From a virus: DNA of 39,835 nucleotides. The stretch lies in the IMG/VR virus record IMGVR_UViG_3300031673_000187, positions 1 to 39,835 of that record. The stretch is one strand, 5' to 3'. Below, piece by piece: positions 9,000 to 16,600 of the stretch (its first letter is position 1; each line of letters opens with the position of its first letter). The position numbers were made by a program, and so were the translations under genes. The notes below the pieces were generated by a model that was not told where the DNA came from, did no database searches, and worked only from the letters and a program-made list of their open reading frames with translations.

Positions 9000-9572
9000 T
9001 TAATTAAATAATTCATACTGATATTGAGCATTAACAACATCATTTCTTATAACTATCAACTCTTTTAATTTATCTGAGAATGCTGGTATTTTACTACTAT
9101 AAACTTCATACTTTTCTAAGTAAGAACGTAATAGTAAATTCTTCATATCTACACTCTCATTAATATAATCCATAGGTATTATCATACTATCACATAATTC
9201 AAGTATCTCTATTCTAGTAACAAGATTTATTTTATTCATAAGATTTATATTATATTTAGCACAGGAGATTTTATACGTATTATAAAAGAAATCTATATTT
9301 ATCTCTTCTATATTATCATTTACCATTTGTAATAATGCTCTATAATTATCGGAAACCACTTCTAAGTCATTAGAATAATTTGATATATTCCAACTTAAAG
9401 CATTTAAAATATTTCTTACTATCATACTTGGTTTTTTATTATATTCTGAAATATCTAGAATAGAATCTCTATAATCCTTAACCAACTCTACAGTTACAAT
9501 ACCATTTTTAGCTATCGAAGCGTACATCTCACCTCTAAGTAATGTTAACTCCACATCATTTAATATTCTCAT
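9000..9572 (-). CDS. Unknown helical protein of the radical SAM cassette
   Basis: The product has 190 residues, predicted all-helical, with alternating acidic and hydrophobic stretches and a single Cys. I recognise no family. The start is an ATG behind GGGAGGG. It lies 18 bases after the Cys-rich protein and 17 bases before the 107-residue gene, so it is part of the same tight run of genes. Its position suggests an assembly partner of the Cys-rich protein or a component of its modification, but no motif supports either. Confidence 0.75.
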   Translation of the reverse strand: MRILNDVELTLLRGEMYASIAKNGIVTVELVKDYRDSILDISEYNKKPSMIVRNILNALSWNISNYSNDLEVVSDNYRALLQMVNDNIEEINIDFFYNTYKISCAKYNINLMNKINLVTRIEILELCDSMIIPMDYINESVDMKNLLLRSYLEKYEVYSSKIPAFSDKLKELIVIRNDVVNAQYQYELFN

Positions 9573-9590
9573 AATAACCCTCCCTTTTTT

Positions 9591-10490
9591 TTAACAAGTA
9601 CAACTTAAACCACAAGCACCAGAACAACCTGTGCAACTAGTACATATAGAACATCCTGTACCACAACTCCCGTCACACCCATTCCAACAACCACCAGTAC
9701 AACCACCAGTACAACCAACACAAGTACCAGTACAGTCCCCACAACCAGTGGAACAACCCCCAAAACAAGAGCTTCCACAACCACTAGGACAGGCATTACA
9801 ACCTCCTGAACAAGTTCCCGTGCAACCAGTACAGTTTGTGCAACTAGTACAGCCCGTGCAACCACTACAACCTCCTGAACAAGTTCCCGTACAACCAGTA
9901 CAGTTTGTGCAACTAGTACAATATCCTAAACAAGTTCCCGTGCAACTAGTACAGCCCGTGCAACCACTACAGCTTCCTGAACAAGTTCCCGTGCAACCAG
10001 TACAGCTTGTGCAACTAGTACAACCTCCTGAACAAGTTCCCGTACAACTAGTACAACCTCCTGAACAAGTTCCCGTGCAACCAGTACAATATCCTGAACA
10101 AGTTCCCGTACATGTAGTAGTACAAGCTGATATACAAGTACCCGTACATAAAGAACTACAATCACTAGTACTTCTCTCACCTCTTGGCTTTGCTTCAAAT
10201 ACTGTCATATTAGCCTCTAATACTACCATTTCAGCTACTAAATCATCAGCTTTTTTAACAGTCATACCGACAGAAGCTATATTTATATTTGTCATTACAT
10301 CTCTAATTTTAGAATAATGTTCAATCTTAGGTAGGTCATCAACTTTAGGCACTACTGTATAATCATAAGTTGCTCCGCCGAATGCAACTAAAGTTCCATA
10401 TCCACTTCTTCTTAGCATTTCTGCTTTTACTCTTGATTTTAAATTTCTAAAATCTGTAGAAGAAGGGAAATTATCTCTTTTTAATGACAT
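9591..10490 (-). CDS. Cys/Thr/Gly-repeat protein, candidate substrate of the radical SAM enzyme
   Basis: The 299-residue protein has two parts. Residues 1-110 contain no cysteine, look globular, and include a short N-terminal motif (KRDNFP) also seen at the start of the upstream fibre. Residues 111-299 contain 54 cysteines by my count, always three or four positions apart and never adjacent, separated almost only by Thr, Ser and Gly (for example [12 protein letters not shown]). There is no signal peptide and no double-glycine cleavage site. The gene sits between a fibre gene and a radical SAM enzyme. I infer a virion appendage protein whose tail is modified, perhaps by thioether crosslinks; metal binding or plain disulfides are alternatives. 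An AAGGGTG site precedes the ATG at 10490. Confidence 0.9.
   Translation of the reverse strand: MSLKRDNFPSSTDFRNLKSRVKAEMLRRSGYGTLVAFGGATYDYTVVPKVDDLPKIEHYSKIRDVMTNINIASVGMTVKKADDLVAEMVVLEANMTVFEAKPRGERSTSDCSSLCTGTCISACTTTCTGTCSGYCTGCTGTCSGGCTSCTGTCSGGCTSCTSCTGCTGTCSGSCSGCTGCTSCTGTCLGYCTSCTNCTGCTGTCSGGCSGCTGCTSCTNCTGCTGTCSGGCNACPSGCGSSCFGGCSTGCGDCTGTCVGCTGGCTGGCWNGCDGSCGTGCSICTSCTGCSGACGLSCTC
9801..10108 (-). repeat. Modular in-frame DNA repeats encoding the Cys-rich domain
   Basis: A nearly identical 20-nt block (encoding T-G-T-C-S-G-G) starts at 9801, 9870, 9921, 9972, 10023, 10056 and 10089. The spacings are 69, 51, 51, 51, 33 and 33 nt. They differ by multiples of 18 nt, so the domain is built from an 11-residue unit plus zero, one or two 6-residue units. 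The high DNA identity points to recent slippage or recombination. Confidence 0.9.
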
Positions 10491-10523
10491 TAAATCACAC
10501 CCTTTTGTTATAATATTTATAAA

Positions 10524-12239
10524 TTAAAAAGTAAATACACCCATTCCAACAGGCATAATTTGAATACAATCTAAACTTACTTCATAAGCTACAGTTTGTA
10601 TTAATAAATCTATATTAATTTTTAATTCGTTGTTAGTTGCTTTTATACCTGAATATTTAAAATTAATATAAAAACATTGGTAGTCTGTTATATTAGTAAA
10701 TTCATTTGCTTTTATATTTCTACTTGCATTTAAAATACTTGTAAATACACCACTAATATTCTTCAACACACTTGCGTTAATTGCGTTTGTAGCTAAAGCA
10801 TTATTAGCAGATTTAAACCTAATCATTAGAACATAATTACCAAATCTTAAATTGTTGATTGTCAGACTTGTTAGACCAATACTCCCTGTTGTCAATGTAC
10901 TTTTATAAACGGATTGTCCATCCCAACATAATAAATCTACTTTTTTAGTACCTGTAAATTTTAAATCGCTTGCATCAATTTCTAATTGAGTTTTGCTCAC
11001 AAAATTATCTGTAACTGTAGATGAACCGCCTATCATATCATAAGCAACACCATTGCTTCTATAAATTTTCTTAGAATCTGTAGCTACATATATTTCATTG
11101 ATATTTGTAATAGGGTTGGGTTTTGACGCATCTAGTCCAGATTGAATAGCAGGGGTATTGCCTTTATTTTCAATTTTCTTAGCAACGGCTATTGCACTAC
11201 TATCAACTACTATTTTTAATTCGTTTAGACCTCCACTCAAATTTTGAGCAGTAGTTTGTAAAAAGGAATCGCCGACTTTATTAATCTGACTTTGTATACC
11301 CACATTTAATTTATCTAATGTAATACTATTAATCTGAATTAAGCTTCCATCACTTAAAGTTACTCCTTGCACTATATTTTTAAATACTACAAAGTTAAAA
11401 TAAATTGGCACAGTTAATCCATTCCAAGTGTCACTTGTTTTTTCAATGTTCGTTCCATTACTACTCAATACATATTCTTGATTTTGTTCAATATACTCTT
11501 TGTTTTTATATACAAAAATTTGGTCAGTATTCATATTGAAACCTACAATACCTATAGGTAAACTAGATATATTCGTATTTACTGTAACTGAATTTCGCAA
11601 AACGGCTAAGAAAGTTGAGCTACCTTTAGAAACTACCATACTCCAATTAATTATATTACTTGGAGATATTCCAGTTACAGGTATTGCGGATATACAACCA
11701 TATAAACTACCGTTGTATTCGACAGCTTGGTTTAGCATATATGTTGCTGATGGGTCGTATGCTCCAACGAATGCTAATCCAATTCCCGCATCTCCTTTTA
11801 TTGAATCTCCCTTATCTCCTTTATCTCCCTTTGATGAAATCCTTGTCCATGCTATACTATCAGTCAATGGCATTCCAATATTATTTTTTAATGCTAAATA
11901 TATATCTCCTGTTGCTGACTTTACTGTATTGTAAATTACATACTGAGCATTAATATTATAGACTCCTGAATAATTAATATAACTATCTACAGAATCTTTA
12001 AAAAATTTCTGGGTAGCTGTTACACTATCTTGAAAATAATTTAATTTCTCAGCATTTATTATTTTATTATTATATGTTGTTAATAAACTTTGGTATTGTA
12101 TCTCTTCAGTTGGGGTTCTATTTATAATTTTTTGCAAAGTAAATAAAATATCTAAATCTTGACTATCTGATGGCGAAACATCATAAAGTTCTGGAAAGAG
12201 GTCGTATTGGTTTGGAAAATTTGACCTATTATAACCCAT
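10524..12239 (-). CDS. Tail fibre/appendage protein with collagen-like segment
   Basis: The 571-residue product starts with a motif (RSNFPNQYDLFPELYDV) and a helical region to about residue 80. A CBM-like module (about 87-133, ending in a Trp) is followed by a collagen-like stretch (GDKGDKGDSIKGDAG, 138-152) and a second similar module (about 159-200). A long coiled or beta-fibre region and a C-terminal beta-sandwich-like domain complete it. Such a mix is typical of trimeric phage fibres. It lies 33 bases upstream of the Cys-rich gene, with no terminator in between, so both are likely made together. An AAGGGAG site precedes the ATG. Confidence 0.8.
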   Translation of the reverse strand: MGYNRSNFPNQYDLFPELYDVSPSDSQDLDILFTLQKIINRTPTEEIQYQSLLTTYNNKIINAEKLNYFQDSVTATQKFFKDSVDSYINYSGVYNINAQYVIYNTVKSATGDIYLALKNNIGMPLTDSIAWTRISSKGDKGDKGDSIKGDAGIGLAFVGAYDPSATYMLNQAVEYNGSLYGCISAIPVTGISPSNIINWSMVVSKGSSTFLAVLRNSVTVNTNISSLPIGIVGFNMNTDQIFVYKNKEYIEQNQEYVLSSNGTNIEKTSDTWNGLTVPIYFNFVVFKNIVQGVTLSDGSLIQINSITLDKLNVGIQSQINKVGDSFLQTTAQNLSGGLNELKIVVDSSAIAVAKKIENKGNTPAIQSGLDASKPNPITNINEIYVATDSKKIYRSNGVAYDMIGGSSTVTDNFVSKTQLEIDASDLKFTGTKKVDLLCWDGQSVYKSTLTTGSIGLTSLTINNLRFGNYVLMIRFKSANNALATNAINASVLKNISGVFTSILNASRNIKANEFTNITDYQCFYINFKYSGIKATNNELKINIDLLIQTVAYEVSLDCIQIMPVGMGVFTF

Positions 12240-12268
12240 ATGCTATCATCTCCCTTCTTAATTTCACG

Positions 12269-13312
12269 TTATAATACTAAACCACTTATTATCTCAGTTT
12301 TAACATCTATCCCTATATTGGTTTGTTTTAAAAACATAAATACATTGTCTGTTGGCAATACTATCAACTCATTACTAGCATAATGATTAACTAAGCCACA
12401 TGATTTTTTAAATGCATGAAACCTATTATTGTAATATTGTACTTCTATTTTATCTAAAGAATTATATCCATATATAGATATAATTACTTTGTCTTCTACG
12501 ACACCTTTGCACCACACTTTTAAGATAAAATCACTATCCATTTTAAAACCATTAGCATCATCAAAATACACCATTGAATCAGCTACAGTTAAATTTATCC
12601 ATTCACTATCTTCATAAAAGTAACTGCCTACTCCATGCCCCAATACTCTAACTATTTCACAAGAGGCAAGCACGGCAGCATCTTGGTGTTGATTAGTTAA
12701 CTGTAGTACATTATTTATTCTAGGAGTTTGGAACTGTGTCATAAACCCAATATATCCCGTATCTCCTAATAATCCATTTTGAGAGATTGATTCACAAGTT
12801 ACAAAATAGTTAGTATTATTTTCTAATAAATCAAATTGATATTGTATTGGAAGTCCAAATATTTCTTCAGAAATTGATATTTGATTTTTTTGACTATCAT
12901 ATAATATAAATTTAGAACTTAAAATTGATTCAAATTCCAATTGTGAATAAGTGGCATTTAAAATTAAACTTTGGCTTAAAATAATATTTGGAATAAATAA
13001 TGTCAATGTCACAGGAGACAATACCAAAAAGAAAGTCATAACAGACCAATCAGAAATATCATTATTTATATTATAAGTTCTAATTTGGCATTGATAATTT
13101 ATACCATTCATAAGAGTATTCATAGGAATAGGGCAAAAAAGTTGAAAACTTGTAGTTATGCTGTTATATACTAAAGTACTATCTGATTGTTTAAATATTT
13201 GAATTTGATTTTTGACACATTGGTCTGAATATGAAGGTATGTTAAAGTTTAATTCATAATCTTTTGTTGCATCAAAGGGTAGGAATGATGGAATCTGTGG
13301 TGTTATTAGCAA
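12269..13312 (-). CDS. Baseplate protein with FN3-like and lectin-like regions
   Basis: The 347-residue product opens with Ig/FN3-like beta segments (about residues 5-100, with YQCQIRTYNINNDISDWS). It continues with a second similar segment and ends in a LamG-like region of about 120 residues (SEWINLTVADSMVYFDD, then NNRFHAFKKS). The start is a TTG at 13312, eight bases behind AGGCGGTG. It follows the small OB-like gene and precedes the fibre. A structural role on the tail tip is inferred; no enzymatic motif is visible. Confidence 0.75.
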   Translation of the reverse strand: MLITPQIPSFLPFDATKDYELNFNIPSYSDQCVKNQIQIFKQSDSTLVYNSITTSFQLFCPIPMNTLMNGINYQCQIRTYNINNDISDWSVMTFFLVLSPVTLTLFIPNIILSQSLILNATYSQLEFESILSSKFILYDSQKNQISISEEIFGLPIQYQFDLLENNTNYFVTCESISQNGLLGDTGYIGFMTQFQTPRINNVLQLTNQHQDAAVLASCEIVRVLGHGVGSYFYEDSEWINLTVADSMVYFDDANGFKMDSDFILKVWCKGVVEDKVIISIYGYNSLDKIEVQYYNNRFHAFKKSCGLVNHYASNELIVLPTDNVFMFLKQTNIGIDVKTEIISGLVL

Positions 13313-13347
13313 AATTAATCACCGCCTTTATTTACCGTTTAATTGTA

Positions 13348-13635
13348 TTAAAATGGACGTTTACACAAAATAAACCTTTGAGAAAAATTTCCATTAGGAA
13401 TAAATACTAGCACAACGTCATTTATAGCAAGAGTTAATCCGCTTACTGCTGTTAAATCAAACACTTCACCGTTATGAGTCACCGCATATGTCCCATTAAC
13501 ATTAATGGTTGTGATTGTTCCCCATTGAGTTTTATCATATTTTGAATCTTTATTATATGCTGTTATCATTATTTCTATTGCTTTCAATATCTCATCTTGC
13601 TGCTGAATCTTATTTTTATTAATATTTTCGTTCAT
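13348..13635 (-). CDS. Small beta-rich tail protein
   Basis: The product of 95 residues has a polar helical N-terminus (about 1-35). A compact beta-barrel-like domain follows (WGTITTINVNGTYAVTHNG, then INDVVLVFIPNGNFSQRFIL), resembling OB-type domains in baseplate spike or puncturing proteins. It directly follows the tape measure, where such proteins are common. The start ATG lies seven bases behind GAGGT. Function is inferred from fold impression and position. Confidence 0.7.
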   Translation of the reverse strand: MNENINKNKIQQQDEILKAIEIMITAYNKDSKYDKTQWGTITTINVNGTYAVTHNGEVFDLTAVSGLTLAINDVVLVFIPNGNFSQRFILCKRPF

Positions 13636-13667
13636 ATAATTACCTCATTTTAAAGGACTAAACCATT

Positions 13668-16600
13668 TTACTGATTTAGTCCATATGTTTTAGTTGTTGA
13701 ATATTGTTTAGCTCTTAAACTAATAGTATCCAATGCCTGTACAATTTCTGTGTGATTTGTTACATTTGGAAATTCTAATTTATCAATATTAAATATCTGT
13801 TCTGTTTTAGAATTATTACCTAATTTAAAACTACTAAAATCAAGTAAACTAGGTAATTTTATAAGATTCATAAGATTAGGTAAATTTGCAACTAGTTTAT
13901 TAAATGATAATGTTTGTTCTGCTGATAAAACTCTTTCTGGTTTTTGCAAACTACCATCAAGCCATTGAAAACCTGTTCCACTAACCTCTCCACCAGTTAC
14001 ATGACCATATTTTTTCTTTATATATTCTATATCTACTGAAGCTGTTATTTTACCATTGTTTGCAGATTTATTAGCATCTTCCATGCCTTGCCAATCGCCA
14101 TTCGCTCTAGCTTCTGCATACAATTGTTGAGGGGTTTTTACATTAGTAGGGGAGTTTCCACCATTATTAATATCTGCACTTTCTAAACTTCCTGTTTCAG
14201 CTTGTATTAGTGCTAATTCCGCATACAATTCTTTTGCAATATCTAGTTTAGATTTTATAGTTTCATTTATTTTATCCCAATCATTACCATATGTCTTTTC
14301 TAATTCTTTTAAACCTATGTCAACTAAAGTATTCATATCTGCATAATGAGTAGTTAAATTAAGATTCTCTACATTTTGTGCGTTAGTTAAAGTAGTTTGT
14401 TTAATAGCTTCCGCTGTATCGTAAGCAAGTTGTTCTGCTTTTAATGCATTATCAATTCCTCTTTGTATATTTCTTTCTGCTAAATCGTAAGCATCTTGTT
14501 GAACTTTTAATGAAATGTCTAATGCTTTTTGTCTTAAAGCATAAGCATTATCATAAATAATTTTTTCCGCTGCTAAAGACTTATCTAAATTTAATTGCAA
14601 GGTATCTGATAAATTATTTTTAGCATTTATTAAATCTTGCTCATATTGTTTTTTTTGATTTAATAAATCTTCTTTATGCTTTAATGTGGTTTGAGATTCC
14701 CAGTCTTGATTAGATGTAATTTGGTCATCAAATGCTTTTTGTGCAGATTTTACTGCATCGTCATCAGCAACATATTCATATTGCCAACTTCCATCACTTT
14801 GCTTTTTTAATTGTTGAACATTTTTATTATCTAAAGCATTTTTTAAAGCAGTTTGTTTTTCAATCAAATCATTTTGATTCTTTAAACGTGTTTCTGTTTC
14901 TGCTTGTGCTTCATTTGTAGCTTGTAAGGCTGTAAGTTCCGCATCTAAAGCGTCAATTCTAACCTGATGAATGTCAGTATAAAGTTGTTGATAATCTGTT
15001 AAATCAGAAAAACTTTGTGCATTTAAATTATCTATTTCTGTTTGTTTTGCTTGAATTTCAGAATCTGCCCCTGTTACACCTTGCAAACCTGCTATACCCT
15101 GATTTAATTGAGTTATTTTATTTGCTTTATAAATATTATAATCTGATTCTGTAACTCCATAAGTTTGTGCAGAAAGATTAGTCTTTTGGCTTTGTTGACT
15201 ATCTTCAAATGCTTTATCTTCAATTGCTTTTTGTGTATCAAATGCATCTTGTTGTTGTTGCAATTGATCTGAAAAAGCATCGTCTCTAATTTTCTTAATA
15301 GCTTCAAAATTATCTTTTTCGCCTTGTTGTTTAACCGAAAAAGCCTCGTCATCAATTTTCTTTTGTGTGTCAAATGCGGTTTGTTCACGGTCATGTTTAT
15401 CTTTAAGAACTAATTCATCTATTTTTTGTTGAGTTTCTATTTGTGTTTTTAGTTGAGCCTTAATATTATCTTCAATTGTAGATGTATTATCTTTTATTGC
15501 ACCTTCTAATTTCCACCATTCAGCAGAAGCATTTGGAATATCTTTAGTCTGTAAATCAATAAATCTTTTTAATGAGTCATTTAAATTATCATATTGAGAT
15601 TTTAATTGATTATATAAAGTTTTATCTTTATCTGACCTATGTGCATTAACTTCGTCTAATTTATTTTGAAGAATAACTTGGGCATTTTTAACTTGTAATA
15701 AATCTCCTTCTCCTTTAAATACTGCTCCTTGAGTTTTTAAATAAGAAGTTAATTCAGCACGTTCTTTTCTTCTTTCGTCATTTATAGCTGATAGATTCTT
15801 TTGTTTTTGCTCGTATAATTCTTGCTCTTCTCTTAAAGATGAAATTAATGCATCACCAGATAGATTTTCCTGAATTGCTTTGTTTTTCTCTAAAAGACTA
15901 TTGGTAATCTCAATTTGAGTATTAAGTTCTGAATATCTTTCTGCTTTTAATATAGTATCTGATATTTCTTTTTCTGCTGAAGTTGAAGATGATTTAGAAG
16001 ATTTACTATCAGGTTTTAGTAATTTACCAATATTAAAATTACTTAAATCTATATATTTACCAATGTCAGGCAATACAGCATTTAAGTTTTCCTTTAATCT
16101 CCTCGCAAATTTCATAGCACTTATTTCTGCCGTACCTGTGTCACCAGTGGCTGTTAATGTTTTATTATACAAATCATTTACTTGGTTAAGCATATCTTTA
16201 CTGATTGCTAATTTAGCTTCTTCTATGCTATGCCAATTTTTAAGGTCTGTGACATAACCTTTAGCTTTCTGATTTATACTAGTTTCTAATGCTGTTAATT
16301 CTGTGTTATATGCTGTTTGTACATCTGTGGTTTTTTGATTGACTTTCTTTGATATTTGTTCGTATAATTCTTTCTCATTTCCGAGGTACTTTATAAGGTC
16401 TGGATATTTTGCAACTAATTCTAGTAAAGTTTTATTATTAAATTTTCCAGCATCATTATATTCAGCCATTGCATCAGTTAAATCTTTTGTCTCTTCTTTA
16501 ACTTTTTGTAATGTTTTTATAGATTCTTCTGCGGAAGTGAAGTCAAATGCTGATTCGAGGGCATCTCCTGCTTCTGTGGCGTTTGTTGGTATATCATTTA

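Noticed and set aside
9801-10108. CRISPR-like regularly spaced repeats
   Set aside because: The repeat spacing is a multiple of three with conserved protein meaning, the spacers are also repetitive, and no cas gene is present.
9631-10317. Long plus-strand open frame rich in Pro, Val and Gln opposite the Cys-repeat gene
   Set aside because: It is the mirror of the Cys codons of the real gene, has no ribosome binding site and lies against the direction of all genes. Repeats keep the frame open by themselves. The two minus-strand shadow frames at 9605-9865 and 9926-10198 have the same cause.
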